A stretch of 64,000 nucleotides of DNA. Source: Deltaproteobacteria bacterium. Lineage in GTDB: Bacteria > Myxococcota_A > Polyangia > Polyangiales > Houyiibacteriaceae. The first letter of the stretch is position 1; the number at the start of each line of letters is the position of its first letter. The notes under the pieces are model-generated. The model saw nothing but the letters and a program-made list of their open reading frames with translations, had not been told where the DNA came from and did no database searches. Both the position numbers and the translations under genes were made by a program. Positions 44,211-53,763 of the stretch are shown one piece after another. The stretch lies in contig JAEPMI010000004.1 of the NCBI GenBank assembly GCA_017644045.1, positions 640,014-704,013 on the forward strand. Direction: 5' to 3'.

Positions 44211-46556
44211 TCAGTCGCAGCCTTGGAAGCTGGCGCAGACCACGTCGCCGAGCGCTCTCTCGCCGGGCGAGAGCTCCAGCGCGTCGAGGATCAGCGAGGG
44301 GACGAAGTGATTCACCGAGCCCGTGTGCTCGAGCGTCAGCGTGCCTTCGCTGCCGCCGCCCACCAGGACCACCCGTTGGCCACCGAGCTCGCCGCGATGA
44401 GCGACTCCCTCCACGCGAGCGACGCGCCAGCCACCGTCGCCGCCCACGTCGTCGAAGAGCTGGAGCCTCCGTTCGGCGTCGCTCTCGTCGGTCACGACGG
44501 GGATCCGCACGAAGAGGGTCGGCGAGTGCGATCCATCGTCCGACACTCGGTCGCGGAGGGCTTCGGCGGCGGGGAGGATCCCGCTCGAGAGTCGTTCGTA
44601 GCTCGAGCGCTCGCCACCGAACGAACGCCACATCGCGAGCGTCAGGGTCACGCACTCCGGGGGCCCGCTCTCACCGCTCAGGCACACTTCCGCGCGCTCC
44701 GGTCTCAGCCAGCTCGCGAGCTCGCCGATCCCCGCGACGGCGCCGCTCGGTAGGGCCACGGCGCGCCACCCCTCCGGCAGATCGCTGGAGTCCTCCACGC
44801 GCACCACGCGTCGCGTGGGCGCGTCGCTCGGGGGCTCGAAGGTCGCGTCGGGCGCCCACGCCGCGAGCCCTTCGCCGAGCAGCCCGGTCATCGGCCCTCG
44901 AAGCCCGAGCCGGACCCGCGGATACCCTTCGGCGACGTCGAGCGCGTCGGCGAGCACGGCGACCTCGGCGAGGTCGTAGAACTGCCGATCCGCCGCGTCC
45001 TTCCAGCGCGGCACCGAGAGCGCGACCGCAGCGACGGCGACCGCGGGGGCGATCCAGCGCACCGCGCGCCGTCGGCTGGCGAGCAGCGCCGCGAGCGCGA
45101 CCGCGCCGAGCGCGACCAGCGGTACGATCGCCGCCACGAAGTAGCGAGCGGTCAGGAAGTGACCGGCCGCGAGCGCCGCCAAGAGTGGGGGCCCCGTCGT
45201 GCCGGCCGCGCTCAGCGCGAGCACGACGATGGCCCGACGGGACGGTCGGGTGCGGCGACGAACGACGCCACCCACGAGCCAGGCCATCCCGAGGCCGACC
45301 ACGAGACTCGGGAGCACCACCCTTCGCGCGAGTGGCGCCGAGAGGTTCTTCGCGATCGCGGGCGCGCTGAGCGCGAGCTCCAGCGATCCGAAGATCAGCA
45401 GCGCCAGGAGCACCGCACGAACCGGTCGATCGGCGAGCGCCCGCAACGCGAGGACGAGGACCCCGAGGGCCACGAGGCCGGCCACGTGCGTCTCCACGGC
45501 GAGCACCGCGCCCAGGCCACCCATGACCGCGGCGACGGCCCAGCGTCTCTCCAGCGCACCGGCGAAGAGGAGAGCGTAGGCGAGCGGTGTCAGCGTCGGG
45601 TTCCACAGGATCGGGAAGCTCGCGCCCCACATCAGCCACGTGAACGCCACCGCGCTGCTCGGTAGGGCCACGAGGAGCGGGAGCCGCCGTGCTGCGACGA
45701 ACGCGAGCAGGCCGGCGCCGACCGCGTTGAGCCCGATGAGCACCTGGTGAGCCTGTGCCGGCGCGAGCCCGATCCCCCGGAGCAACGCGAGAAGGCGCGT
45801 CCAGCCGCCGTGCTGGTCGAGACCACCGAAGGAGGTGCTCGGGCCGAGGCAGACGCTCGACTCGAGGCAATCGCGCGCCAGCAAGAGGTCCCGGTTGGTG
45901 TCCGGATGGAGCGGCGGCGCCGACGCGGTGAGCCAGAGAGCCACCGCCGACGCGAGGCTCAGCGCGAGGGCGAAGCGCCACCGGGTCCGGAGGCTCGCTC
46001 GGGACTCGGGCGCCGCGGGCAGATCGTCCGCTCCGTAGCGACGGCGCTCGCCGAATGCCACCAGCAGCACGAGGGCGAAGGCTCCGACGGTGGCTGTCAC
46101 GGCGGTCGGATCCAAGGCCCGTTCTCCGGAGCGTGCCATCGGGGATCCGGCGGACTCGGAATGCCGGTCGAGGCGAAAGGCCGGCATCGCCCCCCAGAAC
46201 TCTCCGTCGTCGTTCCGGCGGATCGCCGCGACCCAGGGGTCGAGTGCCGTGGGTGAGTCTCCCCTCCGTTCGACCGAGAAGCTGGGCGTTCGCTCGTCGC
46301 CGGAGAACGCGTCCGGAGGATGGAGCCGGAGCGTGGAGCGGCGATCACCGTTGCCGATGGTGAGCTCGATGAACGATCGCTGGATCGTGACGTCCGCCAG
46401 ACTCCAGCCGTCGACCGGCTCGCTTGCGAAGCCGCGGGGCTCGAGGAGCTCGAGCACCCGCGACTCCTGCCCGGGCGGGATCACCGGCTGTGCCTGCGCG
46501 CTCGCCGCCACGAGAAGCAGCGGGATCCACAGCGCACACCGAACCCGTCCGAGCAC
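44211..46556 (-). CDS. polytopic membrane protein, unknown function
   Basis: A 781-residue protein not recognised as a named family. A signal-like N-terminus (ALWIPLLLVAASAQAQP) precedes a roughly 130-residue exported domain, then about ten transmembrane helices (e.g. AVTATVGAFALVLLVAFG, VRAVLLALLIFGSLELAL, PLVALGAVALAALLA) and a soluble C-terminal domain. The helices with PLHPDTNRDLLLARDCLESSVCLGPS in a loop recall GT-C glycosyltransferases (the D-x-N/R-D acidic loop), but no certain catalytic motif is seen. The GTG start is preferred: the ATG ten codons earlier would overlap the divergent histidine kinase gene. The intergenic space with that gene is then only 22 bases. Confidence 0.65.
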   Translation of the reverse strand: MLGRVRCALWIPLLLVAASAQAQPVIPPGQESRVLELLEPRGFASEPVDGWSLADVTIQRSFIELTIGNGDRRSTLRLHPPDAFSGDERTPSFSVERRGDSPTALDPWVAAIRRNDDGEFWGAMPAFRLDRHSESAGSPMARSGERALDPTAVTATVGAFALVLLVAFGERRRYGADDLPAAPESRASLRTRWRFALALSLASAVALWLTASAPPLHPDTNRDLLLARDCLESSVCLGPSTSFGGLDQHGGWTRLLALLRGIGLAPAQAHQVLIGLNAVGAGLLAFVAARRLPLLVALPSSAVAFTWLMWGASFPILWNPTLTPLAYALLFAGALERRWAVAAVMGGLGAVLAVETHVAGLVALGVLVLALRALADRPVRAVLLALLIFGSLELALSAPAIAKNLSAPLARRVVLPSLVVGLGMAWLVGGVVRRRTRPSRRAIVVLALSAAGTTGPPLLAALAAGHFLTARYFVAAIVPLVALGAVALAALLASRRRAVRWIAPAVAVAAVALSVPRWKDAADRQFYDLAEVAVLADALDVAEGYPRVRLGLRGPMTGLLGEGLAAWAPDATFEPPSDAPTRRVVRVEDSSDLPEGWRAVALPSGAVAGIGELASWLRPERAEVCLSGESGPPECVTLTLAMWRSFGGERSSYERLSSGILPAAEALRDRVSDDGSHSPTLFVRIPVVTDESDAERRLQLFDDVGGDGGWRVARVEGVAHRGELGGQRVVLVGGGSEGTLTLEHTGSVNHFVPSLILDALELSPGERALGDVVCASFQGCD

Positions 46557-46578
46557 GGCGGCATCGTAGCTACCCCCG

Positions 46579-47652
46579 ATGGCCATCGGCTATGGTCGTG
46601 TCGTGAGCCCCTCGGAGCCGTCGGTCCTGCTGAGCAGTTGGCGAGCGCTCGCCATGCCGCGACGGCTGGTGCCCGTCGCCCTGGTCGCGGTCGGGCTCGT
46701 CGGGACGGAGCTCTGGGCGACCCGCCATCTCGCGACCGCCGCGACGCTCGCGCTCTTCGTGCTCCTCTTCGTCGCCTTCGTTCCGGCCGCCTGGCGGTGG
46801 TTTCGTCGCTCGCCCGACGCCATCCGCGGGAGCGCGTACCTCGGGGTCGCGCTCGCGCTCGTGCTCGGCGCGTCCCTCGGCCCGGTCGCCCTCTTCGGCC
46901 AGCAGCCCTACGTCGCCCATCCGCCGGCGATGGCGGCGCTCCTGACCTTGGTCCTCATCGCCGGTTGGATTCTCGGACGTGACATCGAGCTGAGCTCGGA
47001 CCTCGTGCGGGCGGAGGCTCGCGGCGAGAGCCTCGAGCGAGCCGCAGAGGAAGCGCGCCTGCTCGCGCTTCGTCACCACCTGGACCCGCACTTCCTCTTC
47101 AACACCCTCGGGGCCATCGCCGAGTGGTGCCGCGAGGATCCAGCGGTCGCCGAAGAAGCGCTCCTCGAGCTCTCGCGGATGCTGCGGACCCTCTTCGAGG
47201 GCATCCGAGAACCGACGTGGCCGCTGCGGCGGGAGCTCGATCTCCTGCTCGCCCTCCATCGGCTGCACGCCCTGCGCGACGACGAACGCTATCGGATCGA
47301 GGCGAGCCTCGACGACGCACCCACGATGGACGTGCCGCCGCTGGTGCTGCTCCCGCTCTTCGAGAACGCGCTCACCCACGGCAGCGCCTCCGCTCCACTG
47401 CGCCTCTCGCTCGAGAGCGATGGGGGTGCGTTGACCGTTCGGATTTGGAACGCGGGCACCTTCGAGGGACCGCGCGACGGCGGCACCGGCATCGCCACCA
47501 CCGAACGCCGCGTCGCGCTGGCCTACGCGGGTGAAGGCTCCGTACGGGTGGCGAGCGTCGAGCGCGGTGATGTCGCGGGGACCGAAGCGGTGGTCACGAT
47601 CCCTCACGTCCCATCGGCAGCACCACTGGCCGCCGTGGCGGTGCCCTCGTGA
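46579..47652 (+). CDS. LytS-type sensor histidine kinase
   Basis: A 357-residue membrane sensor kinase. Four predicted transmembrane segments lie in the first 135 residues (LVPVALVAVGLVGTELW, ALFVLLFVAFVPAAW, LGVALALVLGAS, MAALLTLVLIAGWILG). The phosphoacceptor region is HHLDPHFLFNTLGAI with His171, the PF06580 His_kinase type used by LytS/YehU proteins. The ATP-binding N-box reads LLPLFENALTHG, and GTGIATTERRV completes the G-box. No known sensory domain is visible, so the signal is probably membrane-related. An in-frame GTG eight codons in is an alternative start that would clear the short divergent gap. The regulator gene starts on its stop codon. Confidence 0.9.
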   Translation: MAIGYGRVVSPSEPSVLLSSWRALAMPRRLVPVALVAVGLVGTELWATRHLATAATLALFVLLFVAFVPAAWRWFRRSPDAIRGSAYLGVALALVLGASLGPVALFGQQPYVAHPPAMAALLTLVLIAGWILGRDIELSSDLVRAEARGESLERAAEEARLLALRHHLDPHFLFNTLGAIAEWCREDPAVAEEALLELSRMLRTLFEGIREPTWPLRRELDLLLALHRLHALRDDERYRIEASLDDAPTMDVPPLVLLPLFENALTHGSASAPLRLSLESDGGALTVRIWNAGTFEGPRDGGTGIATTERRVALAYAGEGSVRVASVERGDVAGTEAVVTIPHVPSAAPLAAVAVPS

Positions 47653-48347
47653 GCCAACCGCTTCGCGTGCTGATCGCGGACGACGAGAAGATGGCGCGCA
47701 AGCGCCTCCGTCGGCTGCTCGAGACCGCCGGCGGGGTGACGATCGTGAGCGAAGCTCGCTCCGGCGAGGAGGCCGCAGCAGCGCTCGACCCGGAGTCCAT
47801 CGACGCTGCCATCTTGGACATCGACATGCCCGACCTGGACGGGCTGCAGCTGGCGGAGCTCGCCGGACGCCGGGGCATCCCGGTCATCTTCGTGACCGCC
47901 CACGAGCAGCACGCCGTGAAGGCGTTCGCGACCGGGGCCACGCACTACCTGCTCAAGCCGCTCGCGCTCCCGGAGCTGGACGCCGCGCTGGCGCGCGTGC
48001 GCGACCGGGCGAGCCCGCGGACACCGGAGCGGATCGCGCTGACCGTGGGCGACGACGTGCACCTCGTGCCCACCGCCTCGATCTCCCACGCCGTCTTCGA
48101 CGGGACGCTGGTCACGGTCCACGCCGAGGGCCGGGAGTGGCTCTCCAGCGACTCGCTCCAGGACCTCGAGCGCAAACTGGCCGGTGGGGACTTCCTCCGG
48201 GTCCACCGCCGCGCGCTGGTGCAGCTCGCGCACGTCGAGCGCCTCGAGCCGCTCCCCTCCGGCGGTTACAACGCCGTCCTGAGCAGCGGCGCCGAGGTCC
48301 CCGTGTCACGACAGGTGGCCCGCGAGCTCCGCCGCCGGCTGCTCTGA
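47649..48347 (+). CDS. LytTR-type response regulator
   Basis: A 232-residue response regulator with receiver domain (about residues 5-120, Asp57 in ILDIDMPDLDG, Lys in LLKPLALPE) and a C-terminal LytTR DNA-binding domain (VDVHLV-type strands, FLRVHRRALVQLAHV, GGYNAVLSSGAEVPVSR). LytTR regulators such as AlgR bind two direct repeats spaced 21 bases, and such a site lies just downstream of this gene at 48368-48402. The GTG start overlaps the kinase stop (GTGA), so kinase and regulator are translationally coupled. Confidence 0.95.
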   Translation: MSQPLRVLIADDEKMARKRLRRLLETAGGVTIVSEARSGEEAAAALDPESIDAAILDIDMPDLDGLQLAELAGRRGIPVIFVTAHEQHAVKAFATGATHYLLKPLALPELDAALARVRDRASPRTPERIALTVGDDVHLVPTASISHAVFDGTLVTVHAEGREWLSSDSLQDLERKLAGGDFLRVHRRALVQLAHVERLEPLPSGGYNAVLSSGAEVPVSRQVARELRRRLL

Positions 48348-48367
48348 GACGCCGCTCGTTCGCGGCC

Positions 48368-48402
48368 GCGACCGTTCGACCGCGGGGCGCGACCGTTCGG
48401 CC
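48368..48402 (+). promoter_or_regulatory. candidate LytTR operator: two direct repeats of ACCGTTCG with 21-base period
   Basis: The 14-base unit GCGACCGTTCG(A/G)CC occurs at 48368-48381 and 48389-48402, one change between copies, with a start-to-start spacing of 21 bases (two helical turns). The core ACCGTTCG matches the AlgR-type consensus ACCGTTCGTC over its first eight bases. The location lies between the LytTR regulator and the next gene, which is probably its target. Confidence 0.7.
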
Positions 48403-48446
48403 CGAGACCGCCAGCGCCCCTCGCGGAGCGCGCGCAGGGTGGGGGC

Positions 48447-49964
48447 ATGACGACGAACGACGAACGGCTGCACCGCCAGCGCTTCCTCCGCTACGGGCTC
48501 GCCTTCTCGGCGCTGCTCCTGACCCTCGGCGCCGCCGAGCTCTTCCTCTGGCCCGCCGCGCTGGTGGTCGGCGACCTGAACGACCCGGCCCTCGCTGGAC
48601 CGGGCATCCCCCGGCGCGCCCTCGCGCTGCACGAGAGCCTGAGCGAGCGGATCGAGCCCTGGGCGCGTGACCGCATCGAGAGCGGGGCCGCCACGCGGGC
48701 CCCGCTCCACGACGTCCCGCGGACCGAGTGGCCCATCTTCACGGCCGTCTTCTATCTCCAGGCGACGGAGTCGCTCCAGGCGCAGGGCATCGACGTGGAC
48801 CACGCCCAGCCCGCGGTCCGAGCGGCGCGCGATCTGATCATGGATCCCGGCCACCACACCTGGGTCCGCACGCACTGGGGCGACGACTACCTCCACGACG
48901 AGAACGTCTTCTTCCGTTCGCTCCTGATCGCGGGGCTCACGAGCTACCAGGCCATCACCGGCGACGACGGAGACGAGGCCTTCCTCCGCGACCAGGTGGA
49001 GACCCTCGCGGCAGACCTCGACCGATCACCCCACGGCGTGCTCCAGGACTACCCCGGCGAGACCTACCCGATCGACGTGCTCGCGGCGATCGCCTACATC
49101 CGGCGCGCCGACGCGGTGCTCGGCACCGATCACTCGGCGTTCGTCCGCCGAGCTCGGCGAGCCTTCGTGTCTCCCTACGACGACGAGCGCGGGCTGGTTC
49201 GCTTCCGGGTGGACCTGTACGGCGACGCGATGCCGCAGAACGTCCAGCCGGGACGGGGCATCGGCAACTCCTGGGTGGGCATCTTCGCGCCCGAGCTCTG
49301 GCCGGAGGATGCCGAGCGCTGGTACGCGACCCACGAGGAAGAGTTCTGGCAGGACCAGGGCTGGGCGATCGGCTTCCGCGAGTACCCGCGCGACTCGGCG
49401 CACGGCGAGTGGACCTTCGAGATCGACGCCGGACCGGTGCTCGACGGGTTCGGCACCTCGGCCAGCGCCTTCGGCGTGGGCGCCGCCAGGCGCATGGGGC
49501 GCTTCGATCACGCCTACACGTTGAGCAGCCAGATGGTGGCCACGAGCTGGCCGACCGGTGGCGGCGCGCTCCTGCTCCCCGAGCTCTTCTCGCACCCCGA
49601 GGCCCCGATGCTCGGGGAGGCCGCCCTGCTCTACTTCATGACCATCCAGCCCGCGGAGGGGATGCCGATCGTGGCCGGCGGGGAGACCACGCCGCTCGTC
49701 TGGCTCTCGCTGCTCGTCTACCTCGGTGGGTTCATCGTGCCGCTGCTCCTCGCGTGGCGACTCCGGCGACGGTGGAGCGTTCCCTTCCGCCGACCGACGG
49801 GCGCTCTCGTCGTCGCGGTGCCGCTCGGGGGGCTCGGTCTGCTCGCCTCGGTGGTCGACCCCTACGTCGGCTACGTGCTGCTGCTCGCGCTCGTCTTCCT
49901 GGTCAGCCCTCCGCGGCGGCGAAAGGCAAGCTCAGGCTCCGCAGATCGCGAGCCAGCGCGCTGA
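48447..49964 (+). CDS. membrane-anchored (alpha/alpha) toroid-like protein, probable LytTR target
   Basis: A 505-residue protein. The N-terminal helix (YGLAFSALLLTLGAAELFLW) is followed by a roughly 350-residue extracytoplasmic domain whose repeating helices and WxDDYLHDENVFFRSLLIAG, EWTFEIDAGPVLDGFG, TSWPTGGGALLLPELF motifs suggest an (alpha/alpha)6 toroid like those of linalool dehydratase-like or glycan-processing enzymes. The C-terminus has three transmembrane segments and a basic tail. No family is claimed. It follows the two-component system with the candidate operator between, so it is likely its target. Confidence 0.6.
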   Translation: MTTNDERLHRQRFLRYGLAFSALLLTLGAAELFLWPAALVVGDLNDPALAGPGIPRRALALHESLSERIEPWARDRIESGAATRAPLHDVPRTEWPIFTAVFYLQATESLQAQGIDVDHAQPAVRAARDLIMDPGHHTWVRTHWGDDYLHDENVFFRSLLIAGLTSYQAITGDDGDEAFLRDQVETLAADLDRSPHGVLQDYPGETYPIDVLAAIAYIRRADAVLGTDHSAFVRRARRAFVSPYDDERGLVRFRVDLYGDAMPQNVQPGRGIGNSWVGIFAPELWPEDAERWYATHEEEFWQDQGWAIGFREYPRDSAHGEWTFEIDAGPVLDGFGTSASAFGVGAARRMGRFDHAYTLSSQMVATSWPTGGGALLLPELFSHPEAPMLGEAALLYFMTIQPAEGMPIVAGGETTPLVWLSLLVYLGGFIVPLLLAWRLRRRWSVPFRRPTGALVVAVPLGGLGLLASVVDPYVGYVLLLALVFLVSPPRRRKASSGSADREPAR

Positions 49965-52044
49965 GCTGCTTGGCCAACTCGACCCAATGGCGCGCAGGCA
50001 CCGCGCGCAGCGCGCGAGCGGTGTCCCTCCCGTCACGGAAGGTGAAGACCTTCGAGGCGCGGTTGCCCCCGAGCGCATCGAGAGCCCCGCGCGCGATGCC
50101 CTCGAGGGCGTCGCGCTCGGCGCTCCTGGGGGACACGCCGGCCGCTTCGGCAGCCACCACGAGAAGGGCGGGCGCCAGCTCCGCCACCCGGTCCAGGGCT
50201 TCGCGCGCGCCGGGGTGGTCGGCGCTCCGCAGCCGAGCGAGCGCGAGCGCGGCCCACGCTCCGACCCGGCTCGGGCTCTGCGTGGTGGCGTGCTCGAGCT
50301 CGGCCCGCGCTTCCTCGACTCGGTCCATCGCCAGATACGCCTCGCCGCGATAGGCGAAGGTCGCCTCGGCGGGCAGGTAGTCGTAGTGCTCGAGCCCGGC
50401 CTCCCAGGCCTTCAGGGCCTCGTCCGCTCGCCCTGCGAAGAGGCGCGCCGCGCCGAGCCCGACGTAGCCCCAGCGCGTCTTGGTCTCGTTCCAGATCGCC
50501 TCGAACTCGGCCTCCGCTTCGTCGTGTCGACCGGTCCACAGGAGCAGCTCGGCGCGGTAGGTCCGACCGAAGGGCGAGCTCGGCATGGTGCGCGCCTGTG
50601 CGTCGAGCGCGTCGAACGCCGCCGCCATGCCGGTGTCCGGGATGGCGAGCTGCGCATCCATGGCCTGCGCTCGGGGCGAGACGAGCTCCGCCAGCTGGAG
50701 CTTCCCCTCGTCGAGCCAGGTGCTCACGGGACCGTAGTTGCCACCGAGCCGTTCGATCGTGCGGCGAACCAGCGCGAGCGCGCGTTCGTGATCCGTGTAC
50801 GCCTCGTCGACCACGGCGGCGCCGTGGATCGACTCGAGGAGCAGCCGCACCTGGTACGCCTCCTTCCCGTGGAAGGTCGTCTCCGGATCGGTGTGCGCCT
50901 CGGCGTAGGCGCGCCACAGCTTCCACGAGACCCGCTCCGCGTAGGCGCCCACCTTGGCGAGCGCGATGGCCCCTTCTTCGCGGCCGAGCTCGAGCATGGC
51001 GCGCATCCGCCAGAGCCTCGCGGTCACCCCCGGCTCCCCGTCGATCCGCGCGAGCAGGTCCAGCCCCTCGCGGTGGTCCCCCTCCAGCACGTGCGCCGCG
51101 CCGAGCACGAGCGAAGCGAGAGGCGTCTCGCCAGCGCGTTCGGCGAAGCGGCGCGCGGGTTCGAGCTCGAGCCGCCACAGGTGCAGCTCCGCCAAGCGCT
51201 CGAAGAGCTCCGTGCTCGGCGCCCCGTCGACGCGCTGGGCGAGGAAGTCGATCGCTTCATCCAGCTGGCCTGCCGCGACCAAGCCTTCGAGCGCCAGTCG
51301 CCGCTCCCCTCCGGTCGCGTCGGCACGCTCGAGGAGCGTTCGGACCGCCGTTCGGGCGAGCTCTGGTCGTCGTGCGAGACCCGCGACCCACGCCACGTCC
51401 GCGAGCGGCATCGCCCCCTCACCGAGCCCTCGTGCGAGGCAGTCGGCCGCCGCGCCGTGGGCGCCCAGCGAGGACAGCAAGCGCGCGATCGGGGGGCGCT
51501 CCATCCCGACCGCGCGCTCCGCCGCGGCGACGGCGAGCGGACGAGCCTCCGGTCCGCGCCCCGAGAGGGCCAGCAGGAAGGCCTCGCACGCCAGCGCCGC
51601 GCAGCTCGCTTCGTCGCCCCGATCGCTGGTCTCGAATCCGCGCACCGCCGCCACCCGATCGCTGGCCGCGCCCAACACCCGCCCCGCGAGCTCCAGGTCA
51701 CCGCTCCCCTCCACGCCGATCGGCGGGTGCGCCGCGAGCGCGGCAGCGCGGTGTCGGATGGCCCGGCCCAGCCACTCGTCGGAGATGGGCGCATCGTGGT
51801 TCCAGCGCGCTCGCAGCGCGACGACAAGCCGCTGGAGCGCTTCGTCCGTGAACCCCTCGGCCAGTCCGATGTGCGCACGACCGCCGAGCTGCACCCAGGC
51901 CTCGACCCAACCCGCGTCGGGGTGGACGAAGAGCAAGCGCACGGAGCTCGCGCCGACACGGACGCTGGCGGGTCGGATGCCGCGCGGCCACGCCGCCATG
52001 AACGCCGGCTCGGGTACGCGCAGGGGCGGCAGGTCGGTGCTCAT
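49903..52044 (-). CDS. TPR-repeat protein
   Basis: A 713-residue cytoplasmic protein with no signal peptide and at least a dozen helical hairpins resembling TPR or Sel1-like repeats, for example WKLWRAYAEAHTDPETTFHGKEA, AEATFAYRGEAYLAMDRVEEAR and ALARLRSADHPGAREALDRVAEL. It starts with MSTDLPPLRVPEPAFMAAWP. No catalytic domain is visible. It probably scaffolds or recruits partners. Its 3' end overlaps the convergent membrane-protein gene by 62 bases, and it overlaps the arrestin-like gene upstream through ATGA. Confidence 0.75.
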   Translation of the reverse strand: MSTDLPPLRVPEPAFMAAWPRGIRPASVRVGASSVRLLFVHPDAGWVEAWVQLGGRAHIGLAEGFTDEALQRLVVALRARWNHDAPISDEWLGRAIRHRAAALAAHPPIGVEGSGDLELAGRVLGAASDRVAAVRGFETSDRGDEASCAALACEAFLLALSGRGPEARPLAVAAAERAVGMERPPIARLLSSLGAHGAAADCLARGLGEGAMPLADVAWVAGLARRPELARTAVRTLLERADATGGERRLALEGLVAAGQLDEAIDFLAQRVDGAPSTELFERLAELHLWRLELEPARRFAERAGETPLASLVLGAAHVLEGDHREGLDLLARIDGEPGVTARLWRMRAMLELGREEGAIALAKVGAYAERVSWKLWRAYAEAHTDPETTFHGKEAYQVRLLLESIHGAAVVDEAYTDHERALALVRRTIERLGGNYGPVSTWLDEGKLQLAELVSPRAQAMDAQLAIPDTGMAAAFDALDAQARTMPSSPFGRTYRAELLLWTGRHDEAEAEFEAIWNETKTRWGYVGLGAARLFAGRADEALKAWEAGLEHYDYLPAEATFAYRGEAYLAMDRVEEARAELEHATTQSPSRVGAWAALALARLRSADHPGAREALDRVAELAPALLVVAAEAAGVSPRSAERDALEGIARGALDALGGNRASKVFTFRDGRDTARALRAVPARHWVELAKQLSALARDLRSLSLPFAAAEG

Positions 52045-53747
52045 CGGTAAGGCCCTTCGTCCACGCGCAGGAGCCGCACGAGCCGACTCAATCGATCCAA
52101 CACGGGCTCGAGCGCCATCGGGTCGGTCACCCGCCCCTCCCGCTCCATGAGAACGAAGTCGGTGGCGATCTGGAGACGGCCATCACCGGCGAGAGCCTCC
52201 GCGAGCGGGCGCGCGTCACGGCTCAGCGCGTCGGGCAGCGGCTCACCCGGCGCGACGTGGAGCCGCTCGTCGATGGGGGTGGTCGTCCGACGCTCGACCG
52301 ACGTTCTCGGCCCTTCCTCGAGCCAGCGCGTGTCGATTCGCCAGGCTCCGTCTCTCGCCTCGAGTCGTGGTGCGCCGGGGGAGAACCGAGCCTGCAGCTG
52401 GGAGGCCGCCTGCTCCCAGCTCGCGCGATGCGGCTCGAACGAGACCGGCATCGGCATCGACGCTCCCGCCTGAGGGACGCGTTCCGCGACACGGCGCGCC
52501 AAACGGAGCAAGCGCTCGAGCTGCGTCCCGGAGTCACGCGGCGCCTCGACCCGCAGCCGGATCGACGTGTCGGACGCGTCTCGGAAGCGTACGGCCACCA
52601 GTTGACCCAGCGCCTGGAGCAGAAACGCCTGCGCCTGGGCTGGCTCGCGCGACGTCGCGTAGAAGAGCTCGTTCCAGCGGTCGCCGAGCTCGGGGATCTT
52701 TCCACGGCTGCTCACGGCGCCGGCGAGGCGCCGGAGCCCTTCGCGCTCGCCACCCTCGAGCCCGATGTCGAGACTCGGAAAGGTCAGCTCCGCTTCGAGC
52801 CACCCGTCGACCGAGCCGACCGTCACGTCGACCTCGCCCACACGATCGCGGAGCGTGCGCCCATCGAAGACGGCGCCCAGCTGACGGCCCATGTGCCGCC
52901 AGAGCGCCGCGACGCGCTCGTCGCCGACGATCGGTGCCTGGGCGTGCTCGGGGTCGGCGGTCGAGAGCGCGACCTCGACGGGGATCCGCAAGCCGAGGTC
53001 ACGGGCGAAGGCCCGATCCGCGCGAAGCTCGACGACCCAGCCGAGCGCAACGAGCCCCGCCTGAAAGCTCGGCGTGATCTGCTCGGGGATGCTCATCGCG
53101 AAGGGGACGCTCGCCCCGTCCGCGAGCGGGCCGTCGACGTTCAGCGTCCAGCGTCCCCCCTGGGTGCGGCCCGTTCCGTCCTGCTCCGTCGAGGCGAGGA
53201 TCACCTGGAGGCTGCGACAGTCCGCGCCGATCGCCGCCACGCGACCCGTGAGCAGGCCTCCGGGTCGAAGGACGGAACGGTCGAGGCTCCCCTCGAGGTG
53301 GGGCCCCTCGCGGCCGGCTTCGCGAGAAGAGAAGAGCAACGGCTGCACCGGCCCATCATGGGACGCGCCGCGAACGCGAAGCTGGAAGGATCGGTTCACG
53401 TCGAGACGCCACCGCGTCTGAAGCGCGACGTGGACCACGGTGGACACGGAGATCCGTTGACCGCGGTGGTCGGGCAGCGCGTGGGGCGGCATCACCGCCT
53501 TCGCGACCAGCTGGGTGACTCCCTTCGGGAGGGTCCGTGGACCGCTCAGCTGTGCGTGGTGCCGGAAACGCGAGCCGATGCCCTGCGTCGAGCGCACGCG
53601 CTGCTCCACCCAGAGGTCGATGCGCTCCACCTTCCTCGGTCGCGGGGCATCGACGCGAACCCGCAGCTCGACCGGCTGGCCCGCGATCAGCTCGGGCGGC
53701 TGAACGTAGAGCCCGACCTTCGGCCGGATGAGCGGGAAGAGCGCCAC
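52041..53747 (-). CDS. arrestin-like-domain protein
   Basis: A 568-residue protein. The N-terminal half (PKVGLYVQPPELIAGQPVEL, VRVDAPRPRKVERIDLWVEQ, and the paired KGVTQLVAKAVMPPHALPDH strand) has the two-sandwich rhythm of arrestin-like/Spo0M-type domains. The C-terminal half is mixed alpha/beta (LTFPSLDIGLEGGEREGL, VRFRDASDTSIRLRVEAP) without recognised motifs. The GTG start leaves 16 bases after the ArsC-fold gene; the frame reads further but overlaps that gene. It is co-transcribed with the TPR protein, which starts on its stop codon. Adapter function is inferred. Confidence 0.55.
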   Translation of the reverse strand: MALFPLIRPKVGLYVQPPELIAGQPVELRVRVDAPRPRKVERIDLWVEQRVRSTQGIGSRFRHHAQLSGPRTLPKGVTQLVAKAVMPPHALPDHRGQRISVSTVVHVALQTRWRLDVNRSFQLRVRGASHDGPVQPLLFSSREAGREGPHLEGSLDRSVLRPGGLLTGRVAAIGADCRSLQVILASTEQDGTGRTQGGRWTLNVDGPLADGASVPFAMSIPEQITPSFQAGLVALGWVVELRADRAFARDLGLRIPVEVALSTADPEHAQAPIVGDERVAALWRHMGRQLGAVFDGRTLRDRVGEVDVTVGSVDGWLEAELTFPSLDIGLEGGEREGLRRLAGAVSSRGKIPELGDRWNELFYATSREPAQAQAFLLQALGQLVAVRFRDASDTSIRLRVEAPRDSGTQLERLLRLARRVAERVPQAGASMPMPVSFEPHRASWEQAASQLQARFSPGAPRLEARDGAWRIDTRWLEEGPRTSVERRTTTPIDERLHVAPGEPLPDALSRDARPLAEALAGDGRLQIATDFVLMEREGRVTDPMALEPVLDRLSRLVRLLRVDEGPYR

Positions 53748-53763
53748 CGCCGCAGCGTACCCC

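Noticed and set aside
44671-45981. 436-residue frame overlapping the polytopic membrane protein
   Set aside because: It is Arg-rich with no hydrophobic or motif content; the overlapping gene has transmembrane helices and a signal.
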